Assembly: GCA_013151965.1 (NCBI GenBank) | Contig: JAADHF010000131.1 | Coordinates: 193,763 to 257,762 of the forward strand | Direction: 5' to 3' | Origin: Spirochaetota bacterium | GTDB taxonomy: Bacteria > Spirochaetota > Spirochaetia > SZUA-6 | Length of the DNA stretch: 64,000 nucleotides | In this document: positions 1-9,060 of the stretch, piece after piece | How positions within the stretch are numbered: position 1 is the stretch's first letter | Layout of the letters: every line of letters starts with the position of its first letter | Made by a program: the position numbers and the translations under genes | The notes under the pieces: generated by a model | What the model was told of the DNA's origin: nothing | What the model saw: the letters and a program-made list of their open reading frames with translations, nothing else | Databases searched by the model: none

Positions 1-192
1 GAATCTCTGAAATTAATCGGCAAGGTATCCGCATCCGGCAGGGTGTATCCGGGTGTAAAGGTTTTTATCAAGAATGCATCCCTTGTTGTGCGCACCGAAT
101 TTAAATTTGTCACCTTTTATCTGCAGTCGAACGATGTAAAGGTTACAAAATATGAAGCTGTGGAAGAGGAAGATATTACGAGGAGGCTTTAA
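1..192 (+). CDS. FapA-like (DUF342) flagellar assembly protein, C-terminal end only
   Basis: The reading frame is open at the left window edge and ends with TAA at 190-192, so only the last 63 residues are visible. The segment SLKLIGKVSASGRVYPG, followed by short beta-rich turns and an acidic tail, resembles the right-handed beta-helix C-terminus of FapA/DUF342 proteins, which are commonly encoded beside flagellar and chemotaxis genes. The stop shares one base with the next start (A192), so translation is probably coupled. The family call rests on a short fragment and on the chemotaxis genes that follow. Confidence 0.6.
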   Translation, partial: ESLKLIGKVSASGRVYPGVKVFIKNASLVVRTEFKFVTFYLQSNDVKVTKYEAVEEEDITRRL

Positions 193-515
193 TGTCTGTA
201 TTGCCTATTGATCTGCAGACTCTTTTTGCACAGATGAACCAGGTAGGTAAAGAGCAGGCTATCCAGAAAAATATATCCCCTCTTCATCAGTCCCTTCAGG
301 GCACGGAAATCGCAAAGCAGACAGAAGAAAAGGATAAGTCCGTTAATGAAACGAAAGATGTCGGTGAAGGACTGGAAAAAATAAAAGATGAACAGAAAAA
401 AGGAAAAAAGAAAGAAGCTCCGAAAAGAAAAGATGAAAATAGACAGGAAAAGAAAAAGGAAAACGGTATTTTTAAAGATCCTGATCTCGGACGGCATATC
501 GATATTGTCGGTTGA
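192..515 (+). CDS. Lys/Glu-rich hypothetical protein in the chemotaxis operon
   Basis: A 107-aa protein of very low complexity. After an ordinary N-terminus (MSVLPIDLQTLFAQMNQVGK) residues 45-95 are almost entirely K, E, D, R and Q, then a less charged tail resembling FKDPDLGRHIDIVG closes it. There is no signal peptide or membrane segment. It starts one base inside the stop of the FapA-like gene, with AGGAGG at 181-186 as ribosome binding site. The charged middle looks disordered or helical, and no known domain was recognised. Its position suggests a motility role, but that is inference from neighbours only. Confidence 0.75.
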   Translation: MSVLPIDLQTLFAQMNQVGKEQAIQKNISPLHQSLQGTEIAKQTEEKDKSVNETKDVGEGLEKIKDEQKKGKKKEAPKRKDENRQEKKKENGIFKDPDLGRHIDIVG

Positions 516-543
516 GTATGGATTCGGGTAAATTATTACGGGA

Positions 544-1008
544 ATGAGTAGCATATATGGTTTTTTTTTAATTATTTCGCTGAATCTGGTAATTGTTCTA
601 TCAATCTTTTTAGTCTTAAAAAAAAGGATAGACAGTATTTCGGATTCAAGGCTGGTGCTGAAAGATATAAGGGATGAAGTGGATAGGATGCTTGTGGAGT
701 TAAATCAGACAACGGAACGAAATATTGCACTTCTGGAAGATAAACTGGTGGAAGTGCATAATACATTGGACCGTGTCGATAACAAACTTAAACTGCTGGA
801 CAGAGGAAGGGATAAGCAGGATTTAACTAAAAGGGTATATACCGATATAGAGAAGAGCAAGCCGGCTGTTACGCAGAAGAGAGACCTGCAGCAGGAAGTT
901 CTTAACCTGTACCATTCCGGTTTAACAGAATCCATTATTGCAAAACGATTAAACCTCCCGATTGGTGAAGTTCAGCTTATTATTTCTCTAAGTGCCACAA
1001 GGGGATAA
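544..1008 (+). CDS. SwrB-like membrane-anchored coiled-coil protein with C-terminal HTH (DUF6115-like)
   Basis: A 154-aa protein with one N-terminal membrane helix (residues 5-25), a long heptad-like acidic/basic region (about 30-95) and a C-terminal helix-turn-helix-like motif around LNLYHSGLTESIIAKRLNL (about 120-142). This is the layout of Bacillus SwrB, a fla/che-operon protein that promotes flagellar type III export activation. The gene lies directly before cheW, as swrB lies at the end of the Bacillus fla/che operon. The ribosome binding site is weak: ACGGGA almost touches the ATG. A SwrB-equivalent role is inferred from architecture and context, not from clear sequence identity. Confidence 0.6.
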   Translation: MSSIYGFFLIISLNLVIVLSIFLVLKKRIDSISDSRLVLKDIRDEVDRMLVELNQTTERNIALLEDKLVEVHNTLDRVDNKLKLLDRGRDKQDLTKRVYTDIEKSKPAVTQKRDLQQEVLNLYHSGLTESIIAKRLNLPIGEVQLIISLSATRG

Positions 1009-1024
1009 AGGAGGTGGTTTTCTA

Positions 1025-1468
1025 ATGGAATATAGATATGTTCTGTTTCGTGTAGGTGAAGTACGCTATGCGATTAATCTGGAGTATGCGGTTCAAATAT
1101 TCAGGAATCAAAATATTCTCGATGTACCGCGGGCTCCCCGTTATGTGGAGGGTGTCATTAATGTCCGCGGCGGGGTCGTCCCTGTAATTAATATGCGGGA
1201 ACGTTTCGGATTGCCAAGAGAAGAAAATGAAAAAAAGAAAAGAATAGTTGTCATAAGAATCGATGACCATCTGTACGGATTACTTGTCGATGATGTCAGA
1301 GAGATTGTGGAAATAAAAGAAGAAACTGTGGACAGAAATGTAACTTCCGTATTCGGTTTAAGGAAAAATATGATTGATGGGATAGCTAAATTGAATAACA
1401 AACTGATCATAATTCTCTCCATCAAGGAGGTTGTGAATTCTAAAGGAGAGATTAAGATTGCAAAGTAG
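1025..1468 (+). CDS. cheW: Chemotaxis coupling protein CheW
   Basis: CheW is the SH3-like adaptor that links methyl-accepting receptors to the CheA kinase in the cytoplasmic array. The 147-aa product has the typical start (YVLFRVGEVRYAINLEYA), the conserved centre GVINVRGGVVPVINMR and the later strand YGLLVDDVREIVEI. The frame is open further upstream to a GTG at 992, but a strong AAAGGAGGTG (1007-1016) sits 8 nt before ATG 1025, so that start is preferred. It lies between the SwrB-like gene and cheA. The C-terminus is a little longer than in compact CheW proteins. Confidence 0.93.
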   Translation: MEYRYVLFRVGEVRYAINLEYAVQIFRNQNILDVPRAPRYVEGVINVRGGVVPVINMRERFGLPREENEKKKRIVVIRIDDHLYGLLVDDVREIVEIKEETVDRNVTSVFGLRKNMIDGIAKLNNKLIIILSIKEVVNSKGEIKIAK

Positions 1469-1483
1469 GAGGCTTTGCCGGCA

Positions 1484-3508
1484 TTGATAGCAGGAATTGA
1501 TGAAAAAAAATTAAAACGGGCTTTTCTTGATGAGGTAGAGGAAATTCTTGAACATCTCGACCAGGCTCTGCTGGAGCTGGAGAAGCAGCCCGATAATACG
1601 GAACTCCTCAATGAAGTTTTCAGATTTATTCATTCTTTAAAATCGGAAGCTGCCATGCTCGGATTTACCAGTTTAAGCGGGCTTGCCCATAAAATAGAAG
1701 ATGTTTTTGATAAACTCAGAAATCGGGAGATGTCCATTACCCAGGTTTTAATGGACACGATTTTAAGTGCTACCGATCAGCTCCATGAGATTATTTCTGT
1801 AATAGAAAAAGGCGGAAGGGATGATGATTTTAATGTAGCTGAAATTGTTAATCTGTTAAAAAGTGCCTGCGGAGAAACGATAACCCTGGAGGTTAGTAAG
1901 GAAGATGTAGATGAACCTGTCAGGAAACGCATAGAGTTTGAAAAGCGGCATGAATTTAGCTGTTTCGAGAAAGAACAGCTGATCGAGGCGGGAGAAAGAA
2001 AAGAGGAATTTTATCGTTTAACATGCAGGATCGATGATGAATGTCCTATGAAGTATGCACGGGCGTATCTGCTCCATAACAACCTGGAAAAAATAGTTAA
2101 TGTCGTTAAGGCAATTCCCTCCATGGACCTGGAACAGGAATCCGATGAAAACTATGCAACAATTGTATTCTATATTACCGCTTCCTGTGATGAAAAAGAA
2201 ATATATAAAGCCGTAGAAATAGATCAGGTGCAGAAAGCCGAGCTTCTGAAACTGGATTTATCAGAATATATGTTGCCGGGCAGAAAGGATACTGAGCAGA
2301 ACGGAAGGGCGGGCACAGCGGCACTAAGTCTTAAGAGGGTGGAAAGAAATTCAATAAGGGTGGGGACGAAAAAGCTGGATGAACTGTGGAGTCTTGTGGG
2401 TGAATTGATTATTAACAAATCCCAGCTTTCTAAAATAGCAAAGATTATAAATTCCTTAAACATTAATCCGGCGATGAGTGAAACGGTAGAAGCTGCAGTT
2501 GATAAGCTGGATAAAATAACCGACGGTATTCAGCAGGCTATGATGGAAACCCGGATGGTGCCGATTTCCGTTATATTTAATAAACTCCCGCGTCTTGTGC
2601 GGGATCTGTCAAAAAAACTCGGGAAAAATGTAAAACTCACGATTACCGGAGAGGAAACCGAGATCGACAGGAGTATAGTCGAACAGTTGTCCGAACCTAT
2701 TACTCACATAATACGGAACTCTCTCGATCACGGGATAGAATTCTCCGATGTGCGGGTGGCAAAATCCAAACCTTCAGAAGGTACGATTACCGTATCTGCA
2801 AGCCAGGAAGGAGGAAATATCATCCTTCAAATATCCGATGACGGCAGCGGTTTCGATTTAAAAAAAATCGAGGAAAAAGCTTTAGAGAAAGGTCTTATTA
2901 CAAACGGAGATACCGCATACGATAAAATAGTCAGATTTATCTTTTTGCCCGGATTCAGCACGAAGGATGAAGTGACGGACCTTTCCGGCCGCGGTGTGGG
3001 TATGGACGTTGTTGCCACGAAAATTAAGGACGAACTTCACGGTGATGTCTCTCTTAATACCGATCCGGATAAAGGAAGTACTGTAACCATAACATTACCG
3101 CTGACTTTGACAATATTAAATGCTGTAATAATTCGTTCCAGAGATCATCTTTATGCTATTCCTGTAAATAAAACAGAAGAGACTGTGGAAGTGCTTAATA
3201 CCGAAATACGGTATGATAACGGCAGAGCCATGTACAATTACAGAGATGAGGAAGTCCCTGTTATTTATCTCGATTCCCTTTTGGGAAAGCGGGTAAGCAG
3301 GGGAGAAGAAAATTACGGTGTAATCATAAGGCACGGATCGATGAAAGGCTGTCTTTTTGTGGACATGCTTGTAGAGGAACTGGATATTGTTATTAAGCCG
3401 ATAGATGATATACTTAATTCAAAGCATCTTTTTTCGGGTATTTCGGTCTTGGGAGACGGCAGTATAGTTTATATTCTCGATACTTCGTCAATTTTAGAGA
3501 GGTTGTGA
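1484..3508 (+). CDS. cheA: Chemotaxis histidine kinase CheA
   Basis: CheA autophosphorylates on a P1 histidine and passes phosphate to CheY. The sequence shows P1 with FRFIHSLKSEAAMLGF (the phospho-acceptor His is about residue 50), a P2-like domain around 155-250, the P3 dimerisation helices, P4 with N box IIRNSLDHGIE, G1 DDGSGFD and G2 GRGVGMDVV, and a CheW-like P5. The start is uncertain: AGGAGG at 1467-1472 is only 2 nt from TTG 1475 but 11 nt from TTG 1484, which is chosen here; the longer form adds three residues. About 674 aa is normal for the family. The gene follows cheW by a few bases. Confidence 0.95.
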   Translation: MIAGIDEKKLKRAFLDEVEEILEHLDQALLELEKQPDNTELLNEVFRFIHSLKSEAAMLGFTSLSGLAHKIEDVFDKLRNREMSITQVLMDTILSATDQLHEIISVIEKGGRDDDFNVAEIVNLLKSACGETITLEVSKEDVDEPVRKRIEFEKRHEFSCFEKEQLIEAGERKEEFYRLTCRIDDECPMKYARAYLLHNNLEKIVNVVKAIPSMDLEQESDENYATIVFYITASCDEKEIYKAVEIDQVQKAELLKLDLSEYMLPGRKDTEQNGRAGTAALSLKRVERNSIRVGTKKLDELWSLVGELIINKSQLSKIAKIINSLNINPAMSETVEAAVDKLDKITDGIQQAMMETRMVPISVIFNKLPRLVRDLSKKLGKNVKLTITGEETEIDRSIVEQLSEPITHIIRNSLDHGIEFSDVRVAKSKPSEGTITVSASQEGGNIILQISDDGSGFDLKKIEEKALEKGLITNGDTAYDKIVRFIFLPGFSTKDEVTDLSGRGVGMDVVATKIKDELHGDVSLNTDPDKGSTVTITLPLTLTILNAVIIRSRDHLYAIPVNKTEETVEVLNTEIRYDNGRAMYNYRDEEVPVIYLDSLLGKRVSRGEENYGVIIRHGSMKGCLFVDMLVEELDIVIKPIDDILNSKHLFSGISVLGDGSIVYILDTSSILERL

Positions 3509-3520
3509 TCAGGAGGAAAA

Positions 3521-3886
3521 ATGGCTGTTAGAATATTGCTTGCAGATGATCTGTCTTTTATGAGAATGGTTCAGAAAGAGATATTAAGCGGGAGAGGATA
3601 CGACGTAGTGGGCGAAGCTTCCGATGGGCTGGAAGCCGTGGAGAAATACAGAATATTAAGCCCCGATGTTGTTATCCTGGATATTACAATGCCTAATATG
3701 AACGGCCTCGATGCCATGAAGAAGATATTACAGATAGATTCCGATGCAAAAATAATTATCTGTTCCGCTCTTGGTCAGCAGAGGTTAATTGTCGAAGCAA
3801 TAAAATCGGGTGTTAAGGATTTTATTGTGAAGCCTTTTAAACCTGAAAGGATGTTTTCCGCCATAGAAAAAGCCGTAAAGGGCTGA
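3521..3886 (+). CDS. cheY: Chemotaxis response regulator CheY
   Basis: A single-domain receiver of 121 aa. The acidic pocket is D9/D10, the phospho-acceptor D54 lies in VVILDITMPNMNGLDA, the switch Thr/Ser position is S82 (CSALGQ) and the conserved Lys is K104 in FIVKPFKPERM. Phospho-CheY would bind the flagellar switch. AGGAGG stands a few bases before ATG 3521, 12 bp after cheA. It is the last gene of the operon, and a strong hairpin follows at 3931-3971. No output domain is present. Confidence 0.95.
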   Translation: MAVRILLADDLSFMRMVQKEILSGRGYDVVGEASDGLEAVEKYRILSPDVVILDITMPNMNGLDAMKKILQIDSDAKIIICSALGQQRLIVEAIKSGVKDFIVKPFKPERMFSAIEKAVKG

Positions 3887-3930
3887 ATTCTTAAAGAATA
3901 AAGACTTTAACTTTACCTGTTTAAAAAAGT

Positions 3931-3971
3931 AAAAACGGTATGCCTGGACGTCTCTACAGCATACCGTTTTT
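3931..3971. terminator. Bidirectional intrinsic terminator between cheY and the maf gene
   Basis: Perfect inverted repeat of 13 bp: AAAAACGGTATGC (3931-3943) pairs with GCATACCGTTTTT (3959-3971) around a 15-nt loop. With A-run and T-run on opposite flanks it can end transcription of cheY on the + strand and of the leftward maf gene on the - strand. Confidence 0.88.
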
Positions 3972-4056
3972 CCAGAGGGGTGTGTTTTTAATACTATTTC
4001 CCTCAATTATAAGTTCGGATTATTTAAGAATAACTTTAGCATAAATTGGAATACCG

Positions 4057-5874
4057 CTATTTTGTGCCTATCCGTAATAGTTCTATATGGTAATGTACCG
4101 ATTCTTTAAGTTCTCTGTATAGTTTAAGACTGTTATTTAAGATTTCAGTATTGTTTTCCGCATTAATATTACTGTTTATATCATGAATTGTCTTCTGCAG
4201 TAAAAATCCGGCAATATTTCTCGATTTCATGGAGAGAATGGTTTTATCTATTTTATCGAGTTCCTCTATGATTTTCGTGTAGTCCTCTCCGCTCCGCAAG
4301 AAGGATTGCAGTTTTTTTGTTTTTGTAATTCCAAGCTCGGCAAGATTTTCTATTTCTTTAAAATCGCCGATTAAATCGGCCATGGATTTGTATAGCTTCC
4401 CGTCAGCGTTTTTTTTCCGCTTTAAATCGAAATGATCTTTATCGATTTTAGACAGTAAGCTGTCGATATGCTTCCTTATACATGGTAATTCAAGAAGTTT
4501 ACCCGGCTGCACCGCGGAAGTATTTTTAAGTTTTAACCCGGTTCCGGTAAGTATATACGTTTTGGTTTTATGGTGCTGTACAAATTGATTTTCGAACCAT
4601 TTTTGGTATATCATCATTCTCTGGTCGGATATTATCCGCTTGTGATCAAAGGAGTAAGTGTAAAATGGTGCGGCGGAAAAAATGGCAAGGAAAGAATTCG
4701 TCTCCACAGGCAATGTTCTGCATGCAGTATGATACCACATATTTTCAAGGGAGGTTCCCCTGCAATGAGTTTTATTAAACGGGAATCCCAGATCCATTCC
4801 TGCGATATAAACCGGACTGCAGCCCAACAAACGGGCAAAATCCCAGGCGGTTGTTGTAACGGAGCCTCCGGCTCCGAGTGTACCCTTTTCTCCTAATATA
4901 GACTCGAAGTATCTGCCTAAAGGAAAGAGGGATCCTGCAAAAAAACCTTTGCCGGAAAGAAGTTCGAAGACACGCGGATGCGTGGCCGGTTCGGCTATAA
5001 AAAATGAATTGTCAGCGGTTATTCTCTCCAGATATTTTGTATTCCAATACTGCGGATCTACAATAATAATAAAGTCCGGCTTTATTCCTCTATTTAAAAG
5101 CGGCCCGACAGCGGTATCAACAGCGATAAGCAGCGTTCTTTTTGATATTTCGGGCAGCAGACCAATAAACGTATCAAGGCTTGGTCCTGCGGCAATAATA
5201 ACGGCCGGTATATTGTTAAAGATCCGGGATAAGACCGAAACACCGGGGTGCTGTGGAAAAAGTCCGACATTCTTTACAAGGTTTTTTACCCATAGTCTGC
5301 CGAATCTCTGTAAAGTCTGATTATTTATTTCCTTTCGCCTTATAAAATCTTTTATAACTTTCTCGGTTTCTATATAGTATTTTTCATTTTTTAGAAAGAC
5401 AGAGCGCAGTTTGTATATCTGTACTGCCGATACCGGGAAATTATCAGGTATAAAAGAACTGAATTCTTCCGGACTGCTCCCTAAAATAAAAACGACTGTA
5501 CCGGAACTTAAGAAATGCGACATATCACGGGAAGACAGTGCTTTAAGAAAAAAAGAAATATCCGGTTCGACTACAAGAAGAGGCGTACGGGGATGCTGCT
5601 GTAAGAATGCCTCGGTCAGATATCCGAGTCCGAAGCCGAGAATTACGCCTGAGGATATTTTTAAGGGTGTATTTTTTTTTATTATTTTAACGGCTTCACT
5701 TTCCGGGTCGTATCTGCTGTGAATATAGAGCCCTTCAAATATTCCGGTGGGATTTCCGGAAGGGGTATCTATTATCCGTAAATTACTTAAGGGAGTAATG
5801 TTTTGTTTAAAAGCATACTTTAAAAGCGGGTTGTTTTTAAATATTATTCTCAAGTTATTGTCAAGAAAATTCAT
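4057..5874 (-). CDS. Maf-type motility accessory factor (DUF115), flagellin glycosylation
   Basis: A 605-aa protein with the central MAF/DUF115 domain: IIAAGPSLDTF, then LIAVDTAVGPLLNRGIKPD and, further on, VYIAGMDLGFPF with a following His/Cys stretch. Maf proteins act as glycosyltransferase-like factors that place nonulosonic acid sugars on flagellin before export; the family also resembles MptE pterin pyrophosphokinases. The C-terminal third (about 450-600) is helical and charged. Its ATG overlaps the stop of the PBP gene by 4 bp (ATGA), so the two are translationally coupled. The proximity of chemotaxis genes fits a motility role. Confidence 0.82.
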   Translation of the reverse strand: MNFLDNNLRIIFKNNPLLKYAFKQNITPLSNLRIIDTPSGNPTGIFEGLYIHSRYDPESEAVKIIKKNTPLKISSGVILGFGLGYLTEAFLQQHPRTPLLVVEPDISFFLKALSSRDMSHFLSSGTVVFILGSSPEEFSSFIPDNFPVSAVQIYKLRSVFLKNEKYYIETEKVIKDFIRRKEINNQTLQRFGRLWVKNLVKNVGLFPQHPGVSVLSRIFNNIPAVIIAAGPSLDTFIGLLPEISKRTLLIAVDTAVGPLLNRGIKPDFIIIVDPQYWNTKYLERITADNSFFIAEPATHPRVFELLSGKGFFAGSLFPLGRYFESILGEKGTLGAGGSVTTTAWDFARLLGCSPVYIAGMDLGFPFNKTHCRGTSLENMWYHTACRTLPVETNSFLAIFSAAPFYTYSFDHKRIISDQRMMIYQKWFENQFVQHHKTKTYILTGTGLKLKNTSAVQPGKLLELPCIRKHIDSLLSKIDKDHFDLKRKKNADGKLYKSMADLIGDFKEIENLAELGITKTKKLQSFLRSGEDYTKIIEELDKIDKTILSMKSRNIAGFLLQKTIHDINSNINAENNTEILNNSLKLYRELKESVHYHIELLRIGTK

Positions 5875-7742
5875 TTTAAAATAATTGTTATTTTCATGCC
5901 TTTTTTAAGTTTTGTGCCGGCGAACGGCTGCTGGCTTACAACGTATCCGGATCCGATAATATTTACTTTAAAGTCATCGAGTTTTAACAGTGGAAGCAGA
6001 TACCGTTTCGATCTGCCGGTTAAATCAGGCATTACCGATCCGATCTTTATCCTGCCGGGAATATCAACTTTAATTTCTTTCGGTGCTTTATACACAGTAT
6101 CGGTTTTTAAGGGAATGCCTCTGTAGGTAACGAGGAATTCGGTTATTTTTTTAAATACGGGAGCGGCGATACGTCCTCCGTATGTCTCGTATTTGGGATT
6201 GTCGATTACAACATATACAATTATATCGGGGTTATTCGTTGGGAATATTCCTAAAAATGAGGATATAAAATGGTTTTTCGAGTACCTTCCCGTTTCGGTG
6301 TCCAGAACCTGTGCGGTTCCTGTTTTTGCAGATATCCTTAAACCCTTTATTCGTGCCCGCCTTGCAGTTCCCTGATCTGCGGTAGCTGTCTCCATCATTG
6401 CTAAAGTTTCCTTTGCCACTTTAGGAGAAAGTACTTCTCTCACCGGTTCCCGCGGGTATTCTTTAATTATATCCCCCTGCGGCGAGACAATTTTCCTTAC
6501 AATCCGCGGCTTTAAAAGGACACCGCTGTTTGCAAAAACTGTTGCTGCACTGACAAGCTGAACGGCAGAAACTGCGATCTCCTGTCCCATGGCAATTGTC
6601 GGCTTTGATCTTGCCGACCATGTCCGGGGCTTTCTTAGTATTCCGGCGGTTTCGCCGGGCATAGGGAGGCCTGTCGGTTTGCCGAAACCATACATGCGCA
6701 GCATCTTGTAGAATACATTTTTACCAATTTTATCGGATGCATATGCCGCACCAACATTACTGGAAACCTGGATAATACGCTGGGGAGTAACATCCCGGTG
6801 CAGTCCGATATCCTTTATCCTTATAATCCTTCCATTGCGTAATTTTTTTTCATAAACACCGTTACTGTAGAAATGCTCATTGTACTTTATCGCTCCTGTC
6901 TGAAGCATGGATGAAATCGAGAATACCTTGAATACGGAACCGGGTTCATATGTAAATGTAAGCGGTCTGTTTCTCAGTGCACTTCGGTTATAGTTTGTGT
7001 AATCATTCGGGTTAAAATTGGGTATGGACACGTAACCCAGTATTTCACCTGTTTTTGCTTCCATGGCCAGTATTATTACAGCATCAGCCTTATTTTTTTC
7101 AAAGGCCTCTTTTGCCGCCTTTTGAATAATATACTGAATATTTACATCTATTGTAAGAAATACCTGATTGCCGTAGATTTTCTTAATACCTCTGCCGATT
7201 GCCGGAGGAGATAATACCTGGTTAAAAGAGTATTCGATTCCTCCGAGTCCTATATTGTCCACACCTACATATCCCAGTACATGGGACGCAAGCTCCTGCT
7301 CGGGATAGCTTCTTCCGTATTCCGGAATAAGGTTAATGCCTTTAAGCATCTGTTTTTCTTTTAAGGCTCTGATCTTATCTGCTGTCGTGGGGCTTACAAG
7401 CCGTTTTAAAAAAACAAATCCGGAATGATTTTTAAATTTATTAAGTATCTGTTCTTTGCTCATGCCGAGAATTACGGAAAGTATCGATGCTGCTGCTGCA
7501 GGTTTTTCGATAGACGGCATCCATGCAGCAACCGAGTCCAGCCTGGTGGATACTGCCAATATCCTTCCGTTTCTATCCAGTATTGATCCTCTCTCTACAA
7601 TAGGGAATTTTATAATATCCTGTTTCTCCTGTACCGGTAAAAAGACCATCAACTGTGTAAGCCTTCCGATAAGTACAATTACAATAGCACATAAAAACAG
7701 TATAAAGAAAGTGAGCCTTCTCTTATCTTTTTTAGTCCGCAA
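5871..7742 (-). CDS. ftsI: Class B penicillin-binding protein (FtsI/PBP2-like) with C-terminal PASTA domain
   Basis: A peptidoglycan transpeptidase anchored in the inner membrane. Visible are an N-terminal membrane helix (about 10-33), the dimerisation region (IVERGSILDRNGRILA), active-site S269-V-F-K272, S327-S-N329 and K473-T-G475, and a PASTA-like domain from about 560 to the end. The start is TTG, with AGAGGA about 6 nt upstream on the - strand. At 623 aa it fits FtsI-type PBPs; no mraW or ftsL gene precedes it, so the role in septal versus lateral wall synthesis is not certain. Confidence 0.88.
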   Translation of the reverse strand: MRTKKDKRRLTFFILFLCAIVIVLIGRLTQLMVFLPVQEKQDIIKFPIVERGSILDRNGRILAVSTRLDSVAAWMPSIEKPAAAASILSVILGMSKEQILNKFKNHSGFVFLKRLVSPTTADKIRALKEKQMLKGINLIPEYGRSYPEQELASHVLGYVGVDNIGLGGIEYSFNQVLSPPAIGRGIKKIYGNQVFLTIDVNIQYIIQKAAKEAFEKNKADAVIILAMEAKTGEILGYVSIPNFNPNDYTNYNRSALRNRPLTFTYEPGSVFKVFSISSMLQTGAIKYNEHFYSNGVYEKKLRNGRIIRIKDIGLHRDVTPQRIIQVSSNVGAAYASDKIGKNVFYKMLRMYGFGKPTGLPMPGETAGILRKPRTWSARSKPTIAMGQEIAVSAVQLVSAATVFANSGVLLKPRIVRKIVSPQGDIIKEYPREPVREVLSPKVAKETLAMMETATADQGTARRARIKGLRISAKTGTAQVLDTETGRYSKNHFISSFLGIFPTNNPDIIVYVVIDNPKYETYGGRIAAPVFKKITEFLVTYRGIPLKTDTVYKAPKEIKVDIPGRIKIGSVMPDLTGRSKRYLLPLLKLDDFKVNIIGSGYVVSQQPFAGTKLKKGMKITIILK

Positions 7743-7910
7743 GTAGTTTCCTCTTAATTTGACCGTTTTCGGGTCCTGTGCATCCTTTTATTATAATCAT
7801 ATTCATATCAGAATTTTTTAAGTTTAATAATGTCATTTTTTTCGGGTTTATTCCAGACAATAAGGTACCGGTTAAGCAATACTGATTCTCCTTATAATTA
7901 ATAGGGCTCC

Positions 7911-9047
7911 ATGATTATTTATATTAATATGGACCTATTTTCTTGTCGATACGTTTTACATGGGGAATTAATGATAACCGTATTAAATAATCAAAACATC
8001 AAAAGAAGAAATTTACATAGAAATTTATCCGCAGCTATTCAGAAAAAACCTGCAGTTGTCAATAGCGGAAACAGAAAAGATGCGGATATTCCGGATCAGA
8101 AATCAATTGTACCGGGAAAGAAATTAAACTCTGCAGTTATACTTGTGCTTTCCGTAATAATTATACTGATGATCTACCTGGAACTTAACAGGCGTGAATC
8201 CGGCATAGCTCCCGTCTCTTTCCCCAGGGATAACAGTGCGGAGATGCTTCTCTTAAAGACGACCATACCGGAGCATAATACTGCCGGTACCTTGACTAAA
8301 AAGTTATCGCCGGCTGTAATAAAAAGCCTGAAAATCGTTAAATACAGGGTAAGGAAAAGGGATACCCTGTCTTCGATTGCTCAGAGGTACAGACTGAATC
8401 TCGGAACTTTAATCAGTTATAATAATATTCGTGACGCCAGGCGTCTTTCTGTGGGGACATTATTGGAAGTACCGAACAGAAACGGGCTTAAATACAGGGT
8501 AAGGCGTGGTGACTCTTTAAGCGGGATAGCGCAGGGATTTCATGTACCTCTTAAAGAAATACTGGATTGGAACAACCTCTCCACTTCGATAATTCAGCCG
8601 GGTCAGGAGCTTTTTATCGCCGGCGCAGTTATGAATACGAACGATCTGAACAGAGTACTCGGAAAATTATTTATATATCCCACCAGAGGAAGGCTTACAT
8701 CGAGATTCGGAATGCGGCATGATCCTTTTACAGGGATCTGGCGCTTTCATAACGGTGTAGATCTTGCAAATAGAATTGGTACGCCTGTTGTCGCTGCAAT
8801 GTCGGGAAGTGTTGCAATGGTCGGAATAAATCCGACCTACGGCCGCTACGTTATTCTTAGGCATCCGGACGGTTTTCAGACTCTATATGCGCATTTAAGC
8901 CGTATTCTCATATCGAAGGGCAGACGGGTTTCTCAAAATCAGGTAATAGGTAAAATGGGTACCACAGGCTACAGTACGGGAAGTCATCTGCATTTTTCGA
9001 TCTTTAAAAACGGAGAACCGGTTGACCCGTTAAAGTACCTGCATTAA
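7911..9047 (+). CDS. LysM/M23 family cell-wall metallopeptidase (first of a tandem pair)
   Basis: A 378-aa membrane-anchored murein hydrolase or activator. One membrane helix lies near residues 73-88, followed by two LysM peptidoglycan-binding repeats (starting YRVRKRDTLSSIAQRY and YRVRRGDSLSGIAQGF), then an M23 lysostaphin-type domain. The zinc ligands HNGVD and HLHF are both intact, so it may be an active endopeptidase. A TATAAT lies at 7893-7898 with no convincing -35. No Shine-Dalgarno sequence precedes ATG 7911; ATG 7971 (GGGGA 5 nt upstream) is an alternative that removes 20 residues. The next gene is a shorter paralogue 13 bp away. Confidence 0.85.
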   Translation: MIIYINMDLFSCRYVLHGELMITVLNNQNIKRRNLHRNLSAAIQKKPAVVNSGNRKDADIPDQKSIVPGKKLNSAVILVLSVIIILMIYLELNRRESGIAPVSFPRDNSAEMLLLKTTIPEHNTAGTLTKKLSPAVIKSLKIVKYRVRKRDTLSSIAQRYRLNLGTLISYNNIRDARRLSVGTLLEVPNRNGLKYRVRRGDSLSGIAQGFHVPLKEILDWNNLSTSIIQPGQELFIAGAVMNTNDLNRVLGKLFIYPTRGRLTSRFGMRHDPFTGIWRFHNGVDLANRIGTPVVAAMSGSVAMVGINPTYGRYVILRHPDGFQTLYAHLSRILISKGRRVSQNQVIGKMGTTGYSTGSHLHFSIFKNGEPVDPLKYLH

Positions 9048-9060
9048 TCTATATGCTTAT

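Noticed and set aside
4570-5722. Open frames on the + strand opposite the maf gene
   Set aside because: They are composition shadows; only the - strand protein has coherent family motifs.
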